Assembly: GCA_902583575.1 (NCBI GenBank) | Contig: CACHWY010000001.1 | Location: 148,001-212,000 of the forward strand | Direction: 5' to 3' | Source: an uncultured SAR86 cluster bacterium | Lineage (GTDB): Bacteria; Pseudomonadota; Gammaproteobacteria; Magnimaribacterales; D2472 | Length of the DNA stretch: 64,000 bases | Part shown: piece after piece, positions 8,430 through 19,198 of the stretch | Position numbering within the stretch: the stretch's first letter is position 1 | Layout: every line of letters starts with the position of its first letter | Translations under genes and position numbers: made by a program | Notes under the pieces: generated by a model | What the model saw: only the letters and a program-made list of their open reading frames with translations | What the model was told of the DNA's origin: nothing | Database searches by the model: none

Positions 8430-9095
8430 TTATTTAATGAATTTTACGAATGAATCTAGTTCTTCTCTTCTTGTTCTATAGTTATTAATTGGATCATCTT
8501 TATCTTCATAACCAATTGCTACACCACACCAAACTATTTCATTATCGGGATGATTTGTAACTTCTTTCACAGTTTTAGGATAAATCGACCATGATTCTTG
8601 AAGACATAAACCTAAACCATGATGAATAGCACTAAGCCATAGATTTTCTAAGAACATTCCCACATGACCCCAACCGTTATTTCCAAAAGATCTATCAATG
8701 GTTATGATCATGCCAAGCGGAGCTCCAAAAAAGTTATAGTTTTCTCTAATTTGTTTAAATCTAGAATCTAGATCATCCTTTTCAATAGAAAGTGCTTTAT
8801 ACATATCAGCTCCACATTCATATCTTCTTTTTTTATATTCATCTGCTAATGGTTTGGGATAAATGTCGTATTCAATCTCTTCTTGAACACCATTATCAAA
8901 ATTATGTAATGTCTTTTCTGCTAGAGTCTTTTTAGTTTCCTCATTTAAGACATATACTTTCCATGGCTGAATGTTGCCTCCAGAGGGTGCAGAATTTGCT
9001 GTAATAAGAATTTCTTTAATAATATCCATACTCGGAACTTCATCGGTAAATGCTCTAACCGAAAATCTTTTTTCAATACCTTCTTTTATATTCAT
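8430..9095 (-). CDS. Nitroreductase family protein
   Basis: The 221-residue protein belongs to the FMN-dependent nitroreductase family, which uses NAD(P)H to reduce nitro groups, quinones or enones in the cytosol. The N-terminal FMN-binding signature is clear: R-x-SVRAFTDE (residues 10-18) and ANSAPSGGNIQPWKVYVL, with a later GLCLQESW and an IGYEDKDDPIN-type tail. The substrate cannot be told from sequence. The ATG at 9095 faces the acyl-CoA ligase gene across 67 bases. It shares direction with selO, and both fit a redox-stress role, but that link is inference. Confidence 0.88.
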   Translation of the reverse strand: MNIKEGIEKRFSVRAFTDEVPSMDIIKEILITANSAPSGGNIQPWKVYVLNEETKKTLAEKTLHNFDNGVQEEIEYDIYPKPLADEYKKRRYECGADMYKALSIEKDDLDSRFKQIRENYNFFGAPLGMIITIDRSFGNNGWGHVGMFLENLWLSAIHHGLGLCLQESWSIYPKTVKEVTNHPDNEIVWCGVAIGYEDKDDPINNYRTRREELDSFVKFIK

Positions 9096-9102
9096 AATTT
9101 TG

Positions 9103-9131
9103 TTATCAAATAATGTTGCTTCTTATATAAT
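9103..9131 (+). promoter_or_regulatory. Putative sigma-70 promoter for the acyl-CoA ligase/maoC pair
   Basis: TTATCA at 9103-9108 (4 of 6 to the -35 consensus) and a perfect TATAAT at 9126-9131 are separated by 17 bases. This predicts a start near 9138, 25 bases before the ATG at 9163 and upstream of its AAGGGAG ribosome-binding site. Confidence 0.6.
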
Positions 9132-9162
9132 TTAATACAAACAAGATAAGGGAGCAATTGAA

Positions 9163-10779
9163 ATGATTGGAGATATGCAGAAGTGGACACCTAATGTTGC
9201 TGGAATAATTGAGCATGCTAAAAAAGTTCACCCTAAAACAGAAATTATAAGTAGATTAGTTTCGGGTGAAATCCATAGATCAAATTATGAAGAAGTATGT
9301 ATAAGATCTAGAAAGCTTGCATCAGCTTTAGAAAAAGATGGTTACAAAGAGGGAGATGTATTAGCTACGTTAGCTTTAAATACATATCGGCATCTAGAGA
9401 TGTATTATGGTATATCTGGAATGGGGGCTATCACACATACTCTAAATTTTAGACTTCATCCAGAACAAGCGGTTTATATAATTAATCACGCTGAAGATAA
9501 AATAATTTTTGTAGAAACTCCCTTTATTCCAATTCTTGAAGCAATAAAAGATCAAGTAAAAACTGTAGAAAAATATATTGTTTTATGTGAAAAAAATGAA
9601 TTACCTGAAACTTCTTTAAAGAATGCTATTTCTTATGAAGAATATATTGAGGGTGGAGATGAAAATTACATTTGGCCAACTTTAAAAGATGATGCAGCAT
9701 GCGGCCTTTGTTATACATCTGGAACTACCGGGAATCCAAAGGGCGTTTTATATAGCCATAAATCAAATGTTATTCATGCCCAAGCTGCTTTAACAGCAAT
9801 GACCATAAGCCCTGATGACTCTATCCTAATGGTTGTTCCGTTATTTCATGTTTTAGCATGGGGTATTCCTTATTTTGGACCTATGTTGGGTCTAAAATTA
9901 GTTATGCCAGGAATGCAAATGGAAGGAGAGCCTTTATATGAACTTATTGAACAAGAGGATATTACATTAGCATTCGGAGTTCCAACTATATGGATGGGTC
10001 TTTTAGCTTATTGCAGAGAAAATAATAAAATTTTAAGTTCAGTTAAAAATACTATTATTGGAGGATCAGCTTTATCCCTAGCAACACTTCAAGAATTTGA
10101 TGAGGTACATGATGTAAATGTAATTCATGCATGGGGGATGACTGAGATGAGTCCTATGGGCACTACAAATATCCCAACTCCAGAAATGGAAAATATGAGT
10201 AAAGAAGAAAAATATGCAATACAGCTTAAGCAGGGTAGACCAATTTATGGCGTTGAATTAAAAGTTGTTGATGATGCTGGAAATGATCTTCCTCATGATG
10301 GTGAATCACAAGGTCATCTATTGGTTAGGGGACCATGGATTCTTCAGAAATATTTTAAAGCTGAAAAGGATGCAGTAGATGCAGAAGGGTGGTTTGACAC
10401 TGGAGATATTTCTGTATTAGATGAAGATGGATACATGACCATAAAAGATAGAGCTAAAGATGTAATCAAATCTGGTGGTGAGTGGATTAGTTCAATTGAT
10501 CTAGAGAATGCAGCTTTTGGGCACCCAGAAGTTGCTGAAGCATGTGTAGTTGGTATTCCTCATCCTAAATGGGACGAAAGACCGATGTTATTTATTGTTA
10601 CTAATTCAGGAGAAGATATTGAAAAGCAAAGCATTATTGACTTTCTAAGTGACAAAGTTGCTAAGTGGTGGTTACCTGATGAGATTATTTTCTTAAAAGA
10701 GCTCCCGCATGGAGCAACAGGCAAACTTCAAAAGTTTGAACTTAGGGAAGAATATAATAATTATTATATGGAGAAATAA
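9163..10779 (+). CDS. Acyl-CoA synthetase (AMP-dependent fatty acid-CoA ligase)
   Basis: The 538-residue enzyme activates a fatty acid to acyl-CoA through an acyl-adenylate. It has the ATP-binding P-loop [16 protein letters not shown] near residue 183, the A5 motif WGMTEMSP, the A7/A8 hinge [21 protein letters not shown] followed by KSGGEWIS, and the catalytic Lys in [10 protein letters not shown] near the C-terminus. It resembles medium- or long-chain ligases of the AlkK/FadD3 type; chain length cannot be set from sequence. SD AAGGGAG precedes the ATG. The gene is followed one base later by a MaoC hydratase, suggesting a lipid or side-chain oxidation pair. Confidence 0.92.
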   Translation: MIGDMQKWTPNVAGIIEHAKKVHPKTEIISRLVSGEIHRSNYEEVCIRSRKLASALEKDGYKEGDVLATLALNTYRHLEMYYGISGMGAITHTLNFRLHPEQAVYIINHAEDKIIFVETPFIPILEAIKDQVKTVEKYIVLCEKNELPETSLKNAISYEEYIEGGDENYIWPTLKDDAACGLCYTSGTTGNPKGVLYSHKSNVIHAQAALTAMTISPDDSILMVVPLFHVLAWGIPYFGPMLGLKLVMPGMQMEGEPLYELIEQEDITLAFGVPTIWMGLLAYCRENNKILSSVKNTIIGGSALSLATLQEFDEVHDVNVIHAWGMTEMSPMGTTNIPTPEMENMSKEEKYAIQLKQGRPIYGVELKVVDDAGNDLPHDGESQGHLLVRGPWILQKYFKAEKDAVDAEGWFDTGDISVLDEDGYMTIKDRAKDVIKSGGEWISSIDLENAAFGHPEVAEACVVGIPHPKWDERPMLFIVTNSGEDIEKQSIIDFLSDKVAKWWLPDEIIFLKELPHGATGKLQKFELREEYNNYYMEK

Positions 10780-10780
10780 T

Positions 10781-11242
10781 ATGCTTAAAGTTGTAAAAAC
10801 ATCAGAAATTGATTCAGTAATAGGAAATGAAGTAGGTATATCAGATTGGGTTGTTATTGATCAAGAGCGGATAGATAAATTTGCAGATGCAACAATGGAT
10901 CATCAATTTATTCATGTTGATCCTGAGCAGGCAACACCAGTATTTGGTTCCACTATTGCACATGGATTTTTATCTCTATCTTTAATCGCAGGTATACCTT
11001 TCGAACAAGAAATTGGTATGGTCCTTGAGGGAACTAAAATGGGCCTCAATTACGGATTAGACAAAGTGAGGTTTTTAAGCCCAGTACCAGTTAACTCTGA
11101 AGTAAGAATTATAATGAAGTGCATGGATATTAATGAAAAAAATCCTGGTCAATATTTAGCAAAATTTGAAATTACTATGGAGATTAAAGGCATCGAAAAA
11201 CCGGCATTTGTTGCTGAGACTCTCAGCATGTTTATTGTTTAA
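10781..11242 (+). CDS. MaoC-like (R)-enoyl-CoA hydratase
   Basis: The 153-residue single hot-dog-domain protein has the MaoC/R-hydratase signature: DxxFIHVDPEQA with the catalytic Asp/His pair (DHQFIHVDPE near residues 42-51) and the following STIAHGFLSLSL. Such enzymes hydrate trans-2-enoyl-CoA. ATG 10781 is chosen because GGAG lies 7 bases upstream and the protein begins at the normal domain edge; the open frame extends upstream into the ligase gene but that part has no homology to the family. The start is one base past the ligase stop, so the two are a cotranscribed pair. It converges with gatB. Confidence 0.9.
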   Translation: MLKVVKTSEIDSVIGNEVGISDWVVIDQERIDKFADATMDHQFIHVDPEQATPVFGSTIAHGFLSLSLIAGIPFEQEIGMVLEGTKMGLNYGLDKVRFLSPVPVNSEVRIIMKCMDINEKNPGQYLAKFEITMEIKGIEKPAFVAETLSMFIV

Positions 11243-11246
11243 AAAA

Positions 11247-12674
11247 TTATTTTAATAATTTCTTAAGAATTTCATTAACGCTTTTAGGATTTGCTTTGCC
11301 TTGAGTTTCTTTCATAACTTGACCAACAAAAAACCCAAATAGTTTATCTTTACCGCTTTTATAGGCGGCAACCTGGCTTGGATTAGATTCAACTATCTTC
11401 ATGGCTATTTCTTCTAAAATCGATTCATCTTGAATTTGAACCAACCCTTTAGTCTTTATTATTTCATCAACATCAGTCCCATTTTCCCATGCATCTTCCA
11501 GAACCGACTTTGCAATCTTTCCTGAAATGGTATTATCAGAAATTCTTTCAATTAATTTCCCAAAATTCTCTGAAGTTAAATTAGATTCTTCAATATCTAT
11601 ATTATCTTTATTTAAAAGCGCACTAATATCTCCAACTAACCATTTAGCAACTAATTTAGCATCATTAGTTTTTGAAGATGCGTCTTCAAACATGTTAGCC
11701 ATTGTTTTGGATGAAGATATAATTTTTGCTTCTGATTCTTCAAGTCCAATTTCTTTAATATACCTTTTTCGTTTTTCTTCTGGGAGTTCTGGTAGATTAT
11801 CTTTAATATCCTTTAGCTCTTTATCTGATATTACTACTGGAAGAAGATCCGGGCATGGAAAATACCTATAATCATTAGCTTCTTCTTTTGAGCGCATAGA
11901 CCTAGTTTCATTTTTTTCACTATCATAAAGTCTTGTCTCTTGAACTACAGATTCACCACTTTCAATAACTCTTATTTGTCGATCAATCTCATAATTAATT
12001 GCTTTTTCAATGAACTTAAAAGAATTTATGTTTTTTAACTCAGCCCTTGTACCAAGATCTTTATTTCCACTTTTTCTAACAGAAACATTTACATCACATC
12101 TCATTGATCCCTGTGCCATATTTCCATCACAGATATCTAAGAATATTACAAGCTGTCTAATAGCTTTAAAATAAGCCACAGCTTCTTTTGCATTTGATAT
12201 TTCAGGCTCTGATACGATCTCTAATAGGGGAGTGCCGGCTCTATTTAAATCAACACCTGTTTTACCTTCAAATAAATCATGAATTGATTTTCCTGCATCT
12301 TCCTCTAAATGAGCCCTTGTGATATTAATAACCCTTTCAGATTCATCTGTTGCAATTTTAATTGAGCCTTTTTCAACAATAGGCTTGGTCATTTGCGTAA
12401 TTTGATATCCTTTTGGAAGATCTGGATAGAAGTAATTTTTTCTATCAAATGAAGATTCTTGATTTATTTCGGCTCCAGTTGCAAGCCCAAATCTAATCGC
12501 TTTATAAAATGCTTCTTTGTTTGCTACAGGTAGAACTCCTGGTAACCCCATATCAACTAAATCAACATGTGTATTTGATTCAGCTCCAAATTCTGTTGAT
12601 CCTCCAGAAAATAATTTAGACTTTGTTGAAAGCTGAACATGAATTTCTAAACCTATAACAGTTTCCCAGCTCAT
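11247..12674 (-). CDS. gatB: Asp-tRNA(Asn)/Glu-tRNA(Gln) amidotransferase subunit B
   Basis: GatB holds the kinase and tRNA-binding part of GatCAB, which converts Glu-tRNA(Gln) or Asp-tRNA(Asn) to the amidated form. The 475-residue protein begins with [21 protein letters not shown] and contains [38 protein letters not shown] and [10 protein letters not shown], all canonical, with the YqeY-like tail domain ending in [13 protein letters not shown]. The order gatC-gatA-gatB is on the minus strand, with a 4-base overlap to gatA. Confidence 0.97.
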   Translation of the reverse strand: MSWETVIGLEIHVQLSTKSKLFSGGSTEFGAESNTHVDLVDMGLPGVLPVANKEAFYKAIRFGLATGAEINQESSFDRKNYFYPDLPKGYQITQMTKPIVEKGSIKIATDESERVINITRAHLEEDAGKSIHDLFEGKTGVDLNRAGTPLLEIVSEPEISNAKEAVAYFKAIRQLVIFLDICDGNMAQGSMRCDVNVSVRKSGNKDLGTRAELKNINSFKFIEKAINYEIDRQIRVIESGESVVQETRLYDSEKNETRSMRSKEEANDYRYFPCPDLLPVVISDKELKDIKDNLPELPEEKRKRYIKEIGLEESEAKIISSSKTMANMFEDASSKTNDAKLVAKWLVGDISALLNKDNIDIEESNLTSENFGKLIERISDNTISGKIAKSVLEDAWENGTDVDEIIKTKGLVQIQDESILEEIAMKIVESNPSQVAAYKSGKDKLFGFFVGQVMKETQGKANPKSVNEILKKLLK

Positions 12675-14122
12675 TCTTTCACTCCTTCAGGTGTATACTT
12701 GTGCCAGTTTGTTGAAGTTTGAAACATATGTGCAAAGTTTAAGATTGAACTTTCATCAAGAAAATTACCAATTATCTGAATACCAGTAGGTTTATTATCA
12801 ATATTTCCATTTGGTATAGATATAGCTGGCAAACCAGCAAGATTTGCAGAAATTGTAAATAGATCTTCTAAATACATTTGAATAGGGTCACTACCTTTAG
12901 AACCCATTTCAAATGCTGGACCTCTTGTAGTTGGGGTCATAATCACATCTATATTAGAAAATGCTTTATCAAAGTCATTTTTTATGAGTCTTCGAACTTG
13001 TTGTGCTTTTTTATAATAAGCATCGTAGTAACCAGCCGAAAGAACATATGAGCCTATCAAGATTCTTCGTTTAACCTCATCACCAAATCCCTCAGATCTA
13101 GATTTAATATAAAGCTCTTCTAAGTTATTAGGATCCTCAGATCTTCTTCCAAATTTAACTCCATCAAATCTTGATAAATTTGATGAGCATTCTGCTGGAG
13201 CAACAACATAATATGTAGGAACAGAAAGAGAAAGATTCGGTAAAGATATATCTATTAAACTAGCGCCCAATGCTTCAAATTCTTTTAAAGAATCTTCATA
13301 TACTTTCACTACTTCATTGTCTAAGCTTGATAAATCTAAATCTTTTACGATTCCAATTTTTTTATCTTTTAAGGGTTCGTTTAAATTTTCTTCAAAATTT
13401 GGAATAGCATCATCTAAAGATGTTGTATCTTTTTCATCATGAGAGCACATTTGATTCAAAAGCAAGGCACAGTCTTCTGCCGTTCTTGCCATTGGACCTG
13501 CTTGATCTAGACTTGAAGCAAAGGCAATCATTCCCCATCTAGAGACTCTTCCGTATGTTGGTTTAAGACCTGTTATTCCACAAAGTGAAGCTGGTTGCCT
13601 GATTGAACCTCCAGTATCAGTGGCAGATGCAGCTGGAACTATACCAGCAGATACTGCAGCCGCTGAACCTCCAGAACTCCCTCCTGGAACTAAATTTTTA
13701 CCCCATGGGTTTTCAACATTACCAAAGAAACTTGTTTCATTTGATGAGCCCATAGCAAATTCATCCATATTAGTTTTACCAATAGAGATGCAGCCTGCAT
13801 TTTCAAGATTCTCAATTACGGTTGCTGAATAGGGCGGGATAAAATTATTTAATATTCTTGACCCGCAAGTTGTTCTTAGATCTTTTGTACAAAAAAGATC
13901 TTTTTGAGCAATTGGAATTCCTGCAAGAGGTAAATCTGATGGGTTATTATCTAAGTCTTCAGATTTTTTAAGAGCGGGCTCTTTGTTAAGTGTTATAAAC
14001 GCATTTAAGTGCTCATTTGCTTGTATCTGGTCGAAGACTTCTTTAATAATTTCTTTATTTGATATCTCTTTTTGAGAAATCATATTTTTAATTTCTTTAA
14101 TTGTTTTATATTTTATTGTCAC
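12671..14122 (-). CDS. gatA: Asp-tRNA(Asn)/Glu-tRNA(Gln) amidotransferase subunit A
   Basis: GatA is the amidase-signature subunit that releases ammonia from glutamine for GatB. The 483-residue protein shows the Ser-cisSer-Lys triad regions: Lys in [12 protein letters not shown], the Gly/Ser-rich loop [15 protein letters not shown], and the nucleophile Ser in [15 protein letters not shown]. The start codon is GTG, overlapping the end of gatC by 4 bases (GTGA), so translation is coupled along gatCAB. Its presence implies that at least one of Asn-tRNA or Gln-tRNA is made by transamidation here. Confidence 0.97.
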   Translation of the reverse strand: MTIKYKTIKEIKNMISQKEISNKEIIKEVFDQIQANEHLNAFITLNKEPALKKSEDLDNNPSDLPLAGIPIAQKDLFCTKDLRTTCGSRILNNFIPPYSATVIENLENAGCISIGKTNMDEFAMGSSNETSFFGNVENPWGKNLVPGGSSGGSAAAVSAGIVPAASATDTGGSIRQPASLCGITGLKPTYGRVSRWGMIAFASSLDQAGPMARTAEDCALLLNQMCSHDEKDTTSLDDAIPNFEENLNEPLKDKKIGIVKDLDLSSLDNEVVKVYEDSLKEFEALGASLIDISLPNLSLSVPTYYVVAPAECSSNLSRFDGVKFGRRSEDPNNLEELYIKSRSEGFGDEVKRRILIGSYVLSAGYYDAYYKKAQQVRRLIKNDFDKAFSNIDVIMTPTTRGPAFEMGSKGSDPIQMYLEDLFTISANLAGLPAISIPNGNIDNKPTGIQIIGNFLDESSILNFAHMFQTSTNWHKYTPEGVKE

Positions 14123-14400
14123 TCAACTACCCTAGGTACAAGAAAATAATCATCATTAGAAGAAGGCGCTATCTCTAATAATTCTTTCTTTAGATTTTTA
14201 GCAGTTATTTGGTCAGATCTAGTCTTTGCTGTCTTTTCTAATGGGTTTGTTAAAGGCTCTACATCGGATGTATCAGCATCATTTAGCTGATCAACAAATT
14301 CAATAATATTATCTAGATCCTGAACGATTTTTTCTTCCTTTTCTTTATCAATCATTAGCCTTGATAAGTAAGATATAGTTGTTACTGTTTTCTTGTCCAT
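14119..14400 (-). CDS. gatC: Asp-tRNA(Asn)/Glu-tRNA(Gln) amidotransferase subunit C
   Basis: The 93-residue GatC is the small belt subunit that stabilises GatA-GatB. It has the family pattern: an N-terminal helix with ISYLSRLMIDKEKEEKI, the QLNDADTSDVEPLTNP linker, the R-S-D block (KTRSDQI) and the C-terminal YFLVPRVVE. It is the first gene of the gatCAB operon and diverges from mreB across 82 bases that must contain both promoters. Confidence 0.95.
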   Translation of the reverse strand: MDKKTVTTISYLSRLMIDKEKEEKIVQDLDNIIEFVDQLNDADTSDVEPLTNPLEKTAKTRSDQITAKNLKKELLEIAPSSNDDYFLVPRVVE

Positions 14401-14482
14401 ATATAGGATATTATTATAGTTTAGTGGGGAGATATTAACCTAACTAACATATTAATTAAATTATTTTATTTTAGGAAATTAC

Positions 14483-15532
14483 GTGAAATTTAACTTATTA
14501 AAGATGGTTGGAGGAGCTTTTTCCAATGATTTATCAATAGATCTTGGAACAGCAAATACCTTAATTTATACCAGAGATGTTGGAATAGTATTAAATGAAC
14601 CCTCTGTGGTTGCAATAAGAGAGTCTAGAGGGCAAAAAACTGTAGTGGCTGTAGGCACTGAGGCAAAAAAGATGTTAGGAAGGACTCCAGGGAATATTAA
14701 AGCAATAAGACCTCTTTCAGAAGGTGTTATCGCAGATTTCCAAGTAACGGAAAAAATGTTACAACATTTCATTGCAAAAGTTCATGAAAAGTTATTTATA
14801 AAACCAAGTCCAAGAGTATTGGTTTGTGTTCCATGTCGATCTACACAAGTTGAAAGAAGAGCGATAAGGGAGTCAGTCCTAGGTGCAGGAGCAAGAGATG
14901 TTAAATTGATTGAAGAACCAATGGCTGCAGCAATTGGAGCTGGCTTACCTGTTGAAGAGGCAAGCGGTAATATGGTTGTTGATATTGGAGGTGGGACATC
15001 TGAAATAGCAATTTTATCTCTTAATGGGGTTGTTTTCTCTGAATCAGTAAAAATAGGTGGAGATAAAATGGATGAATCTATTACTTCATGGATCAGAAGG
15101 AATTATGGATGTGTAATAGGAGATTCAACTGCTGAAAAAATAAAATATACTATTGGATGTGCTACTGCAGAATCAGATAAAACTGAAATGTCTATAACTG
15201 GAAGAAACTTAGCAGAAGGTATACCTGAAACATTCACAATAAATAGTGAACAGATTTTTGAGGCTATGAAAGATCCTTTGTATGGAATTGTTAGAGCTAT
15301 AAGAAATGCTTTAGAGCTTTCTCCTCCAGAATTAGCTGCCGACATTGCAGAGAGAGGTATAGTATTAACAGGCGGCGGAGCATTACTAAGAGACTTAGAT
15401 AAATTGATATCAAACTCTACTGGCATACCAGTAATAATTGCTGAAGATCCATTAACATGTGTTGCTAGAGGGGGCGGACAGGCTCTTGAAATAATGAGTA
15501 AATACAATATAGATCTCTTATCTACAGAGTAA
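14483..15532 (+). CDS. mreB: Rod-shape actin-like protein MreB
   Basis: MreB is a bacterial actin that assembles under the membrane and guides lateral wall synthesis, giving rod shape. The 349-residue protein has phosphate-1 [12 protein letters not shown], the [12 protein letters not shown] block, phosphate-2 [14 protein letters not shown] and the adenosine motif [14 protein letters not shown]. The N-terminal [14 protein letters not shown] is amphipathic and probably membrane-binding. The start is GTG with AGGAAA a few bases upstream. It heads mreBCD; the presence of this set predicts a rod or elongated cell. Confidence 0.97.
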   Translation: MKFNLLKMVGGAFSNDLSIDLGTANTLIYTRDVGIVLNEPSVVAIRESRGQKTVVAVGTEAKKMLGRTPGNIKAIRPLSEGVIADFQVTEKMLQHFIAKVHEKLFIKPSPRVLVCVPCRSTQVERRAIRESVLGAGARDVKLIEEPMAAAIGAGLPVEEASGNMVVDIGGGTSEIAILSLNGVVFSESVKIGGDKMDESITSWIRRNYGCVIGDSTAEKIKYTIGCATAESDKTEMSITGRNLAEGIPETFTINSEQIFEAMKDPLYGIVRAIRNALELSPPELAADIAERGIVLTGGGALLRDLDKLISNSTGIPVIIAEDPLTCVARGGGQALEIMSKYNIDLLSTE

Positions 15533-15537
15533 TCTAA

Positions 15538-16374
15538 ATGACTAGGATTTCGCCACCCCCTGGTCAAAAAATAATCTATTTATTTTTGATCTTTTTAGGT
15601 GGCTTTATCCTATATGTTGATATAAATACTAATAATTTTCAAATCATAAAGAATGGATTTAATTCATTTCAAATTTCAACACATTTTTTTATTAAAAGTT
15701 TTTCTATAGATCCAATTATGGATTTTAAAAACCATTTTCAGTTTAAAAATAAATTAATAAAAGAAAATAAAGAACTTCACACAGCCCTAGAAAAAAGTTA
15801 TGTAGAAAAATATTTAATATCACAGGATAGTAAATTCTTCAAAGATAAAAAGTTTTTAGAAGAAGAGTTAGATCAAAATAATCTCAATAAGCCATTTTAT
15901 ATGGCCCAATTAAAAAACTTAGATCCAAATATTTTTAATTGTTGCGATAAACATAGAATACATATTCAATTATTAACAAAATCCAATGAAAGTCTTATTG
16001 AGGGTGTTGTTTTCAATAGTTCAGGAGTTATTGGTCATATAATTCATGAAATGAATTACAAAGAAGTAATGTTGCTTACAGATGTCTCTCATTCACTGCC
16101 GATCAAAAACGTCTCTGAAGATTTTTATTGCAATGCAAGAGGAAGTGGAATGTCAGATTATATAATTTGTAACTATAATCCATTGATTTCAATCAAAGAA
16201 ATGGAAATAGGTCAAAATTTTTTAACTTCTGGTTTCGGAGGAATATACCCAAAAGATATAAAAATTGGGATTTTAGAAGATATTAAGGTTATTGATTCAA
16301 ATAATATAGAGCTGAATATTAAACTATCTTCAAACCCTTTGGATAGTATTTTGTTTGGAGTTATAAATTTTTAA
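15538..16374 (+). CDS. mreC: Rod-shape-determining protein MreC
   Basis: MreC is a periplasmic scaffold anchored by one N-terminal helix (IIYLFLIFLGGFILYVDI, residues about 12-29) followed by a coiled-coil stretch (NKLIKENKELHTALEKSY) and the two beta domains. SSGVIGHIIHEMNYKEVMLLTD matches the conserved core VxGVVGQV...VxLLTD of the family. Length is 278 residues, shorter than in E. coli (367), mainly for lack of a long C-terminal tail. It begins 5 bases after mreB and overlaps mreD by one base, so translation is coupled. Confidence 0.92.
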   Translation: MTRISPPPGQKIIYLFLIFLGGFILYVDINTNNFQIIKNGFNSFQISTHFFIKSFSIDPIMDFKNHFQFKNKLIKENKELHTALEKSYVEKYLISQDSKFFKDKKFLEEELDQNNLNKPFYMAQLKNLDPNIFNCCDKHRIHIQLLTKSNESLIEGVVFNSSGVIGHIIHEMNYKEVMLLTDVSHSLPIKNVSEDFYCNARGSGMSDYIICNYNPLISIKEMEIGQNFLTSGFGGIYPKDIKIGILEDIKVIDSNNIELNIKLSSNPLDSILFGVINF

Positions 16375-16847
16375 TGAAAAATTATATAAAAGTTATCTTT
16401 ATTATTGCGATTATTAATTTTATTGAATTAAGTATTTCAAATGCATTATCAAAAGCCTATATAATTTTTCCTTTAACCTTTTTGTTTTATTCATATTACG
16501 TTTATAAATCTGATGAAAATATCAATCCGATAGAAGCTTTTTTATTTGGCCTGTTTGTAGACTTGATATCAAATTCTTATTTTGGATTAAGTGCAATATT
16601 ATTTTGTCTAATGACATATTTAATAAATATATATTCAAATTCTTTTAAATTATTCTCTAATTTACAAATTTGTATTTTTTTTGGTCTTTCAGCCGCATCC
16701 TATGTAGGTTTTACCCAATTAATAGTAAATTTATATAATTTTTCATATTTGACTTTATTGGTTAGCGCAGTATTTAATATTTTCTTTTGTATCTTTATTG
16801 CACTCATCTCAATGTATTCAGGGAATCTTATAAATATTAGAAAATAA
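16374..16847 (+). CDS. mreD: Rod-shape-determining protein MreD
   Basis: MreD is an inner-membrane protein of the elongasome. The 157-residue product is almost wholly hydrophobic with five or so predicted membrane helices, and it carries the conserved EAFLFGLFVDLISNSYFGLSA segment (residues about 54-74), typical of MreD (G-x-x-x-D-x-x). The start overlaps the last base of the mreC stop. Identification rests on that segment plus position as third gene of mreBCD. Confidence 0.9.
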   Translation: MKNYIKVIFIIAIINFIELSISNALSKAYIIFPLTFLFYSYYVYKSDENINPIEAFLFGLFVDLISNSYFGLSAILFCLMTYLINIYSNSFKLFSNLQICIFFGLSAASYVGFTQLIVNLYNFSYLTLLVSAVFNIFFCIFIALISMYSGNLINIRK

Positions 16848-16849
16848 AA

Positions 16850-19198
16850 ATGATAATAAAGAAACTATTAATTAGTTTGGTCTCAATATTTATAATTTTC
16901 GTATCATCTTTATTAATAATCTATACATTATTTATATATAAACCAGAAAATTTAGTTCAATTTATAGATAGATTCCTATTAGATGAATACAAAATAAAGT
17001 ATCAAGATATTTCTTCAGAAAGTAAACTACTGGAACTTAAGTTAGGTTTTAAGAATTTACTTTTAGAAAATAATGCAAGTAAAGAAATTTTAAAAGTAGA
17101 AAAAATATATCTTAGTATTGATTTTTTAAGAACGTTCATTAATAGGTATTTATATTTAAATGCTTTAGAGATAGAAAGCATCTCTTCCAGCAATCAAACA
17201 AATTCCAAAGCAATGGATAGTTTTAAAATAAGAATAGGCAACTTAAGTATTCAAACAGATGATTTTATTTTTCAAAGCACCGAAAGTTATATCATCAACA
17301 TTAATGGAAACACTTCAATTACAAATTTCAATGGAAAGTTAAATAATATTTTTTTTAAGAATCTTAAGATTTTTAATAGATATGATTCAAATAAGTTTTT
17401 TTATTCAGGAGTTTTTAATTTTAATGAGAAAGTGATTCAAGAGGAAAATCTATTCGATTTAAAAAATTTTTCAGATTATATAATTAATCTTAGTCTTGAA
17501 AGTGTGGGTTATTTTGAAAGAGAAACAGAAAATCTTAAAAGTTTAAATAAATACAAATTTATTGATTCTAAGTTAATTACTATTGATGAGTACCTTATTA
17601 ATGATATCAATTTAATTTTATTTACAAATTTAGATGATAAGTTGATCGGCTTATTCAATTCATCTTTACCAGATCAAGATTTGAAAGGCTCCATGTTAGT
17701 AGAAAATAAAAGAATTGTGCTTCGTTCAATTTTAAGATATGAAATGTCTGAATTATTAGACTATTCAGAATATTTTGCATTGGATGGCTATGAAGAATTC
17801 AAATCAAAGATAGAAATTAAGGATGGAAAAGTTTCATTGGACTTAAAAACTAATTCTTTAAATACAAATATATCATCAATCTTAAAAGATCTAGAAAAAT
17901 CTAGGAATGAGAGATTAGATATTTCTATTAAAATTGCTGACCTTTCAAGACCAACTTATTTTATAAAGAGTGATCTATATAATTCATTTGTAGGAGAAAA
18001 AAATAATGGTTACTTCATATTTGGTGATAATAGTGAAAATGTAATTAAAAATAATAACCCTGCTGACGGATTCCATATTTATTTAAACCTTACTAAATTA
18101 GATGTTAATGAGTTATTAATCGATGGAATGGATAGCGATTCTAATAATTTGAGATCAATTAATTTAAGAATAAAAGATTTTGATTTCTTTAAAAATATAT
18201 ATGTAAATCAGAATATAAAAATAGATTTTTTAGACAATGGATTTAATATAATTTTTTCAGGGCAGGGTCTTAATGGTTCAATAAGAGAAGATAGTACTGG
18301 ATTCATAAGAGTTGATGTTTATGATACAAAATTCGATTTTAAAGGCATGGATATTATTGAATCTCAAAGTAACTTTAATGTTGAAAATGTTAATCTTAGA
18401 TTCGTTGGCAAAAACATACAAGCATATGATGATACCTTTCAAGATATTGATTTTTATTTATTAAGGAATGAGAAGATAACCACTATAGATAATATAAAAA
18501 TCTCAAGTAAAAATTTGAATATAGGACCATATAATAATATTGATAAAGCTTATATAAGCTATAACAATATAACTGATATGTATAAGGTAAGAGGGTCTTA
18601 TGAGTTAAATAATGCAGATCACCCATTTGAGGATTTAATAAATTATAATTTTGAATTTCTATCAACTGATCTCAATATTCAATGGGTAAGCCTAGAGAAG
18701 CTAAAAAATATAGAAGGAAATATTAAATTCCTTATTAAAGATTTTGAATCTAAAGCAACTCTGCCAGATTCAACATTTCTAAAGGCATTAAAGATTTTTA
18801 ATTTAAATGCAATTATTGAGAATATAAATAATGAAACAAGCATTACTTCATCAAATTTATATATAAATAGAGCAGAAGGAAATTTTTATATCGGTAAAAA
18901 TAGAGCATTAATTAGCAATCCTATCAAGGTTGAAACTTCTGAAGCTAAAATGAGATGGTTGGGAGAAGTGATTAAAGATTCAGACGGCTTATTAAACGAA
19001 TTAAGTTTAGATCTTGAGATGAGGTTAAAAGTTTCTGAAAATATTCCTTGGTATGCTGCAATTTTTGGAGGAATTCCTGCATTAGCAGGAGGTTTATTTT
19101 TTGAGAACATATTTGATGAAAGACTTGATGATGTTTCAACATTCAAATTTAAATTAAGTGGTTCTATAGAAGAGCCAATAATAGAAAGATTAGATTAA
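16850..19198 (+). CDS. yhdP: AsmA/YhdP-like inner-membrane-anchored lipid-transfer protein
   Basis: The 782-residue protein has one N-terminal membrane helix (LLISLVSIFIIFVSSLLIIY) and a long periplasmic part rich in beta strands, as in AsmA-like bridge proteins that move phospholipid to the outer membrane. The C-terminal block near residues 700-782 (YAAIFGGIPALAGGLFFENIF and FKLSGSIEEP) matches the YhdP C-terminus. In E. coli yhdP lies downstream of mreBCD, and here it follows mreD by 2 bases. It is much shorter than E. coli YhdP (1266 residues), suggesting a shorter bridge. The maf and rng genes that normally intervene are missing. Confidence 0.82.
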   Translation: MIIKKLLISLVSIFIIFVSSLLIIYTLFIYKPENLVQFIDRFLLDEYKIKYQDISSESKLLELKLGFKNLLLENNASKEILKVEKIYLSIDFLRTFINRYLYLNALEIESISSSNQTNSKAMDSFKIRIGNLSIQTDDFIFQSTESYIININGNTSITNFNGKLNNIFFKNLKIFNRYDSNKFFYSGVFNFNEKVIQEENLFDLKNFSDYIINLSLESVGYFERETENLKSLNKYKFIDSKLITIDEYLINDINLILFTNLDDKLIGLFNSSLPDQDLKGSMLVENKRIVLRSILRYEMSELLDYSEYFALDGYEEFKSKIEIKDGKVSLDLKTNSLNTNISSILKDLEKSRNERLDISIKIADLSRPTYFIKSDLYNSFVGEKNNGYFIFGDNSENVIKNNNPADGFHIYLNLTKLDVNELLIDGMDSDSNNLRSINLRIKDFDFFKNIYVNQNIKIDFLDNGFNIIFSGQGLNGSIREDSTGFIRVDVYDTKFDFKGMDIIESQSNFNVENVNLRFVGKNIQAYDDTFQDIDFYLLRNEKITTIDNIKISSKNLNIGPYNNIDKAYISYNNITDMYKVRGSYELNNADHPFEDLINYNFEFLSTDLNIQWVSLEKLKNIEGNIKFLIKDFESKATLPDSTFLKALKIFNLNAIIENINNETSITSSNLYINRAEGNFYIGKNRALISNPIKVETSEAKMRWLGEVIKDSDGLLNELSLDLEMRLKVSENIPWYAAIFGGIPALAGGLFFENIFDERLDDVSTFKFKLSGSIEEPIIERLD

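Noticed and set aside
15103-15567. Minus-strand 154-codon open frame across the end of mreB
   Set aside because: It is opposite the conserved mreB domain and shows no recognisable protein features.
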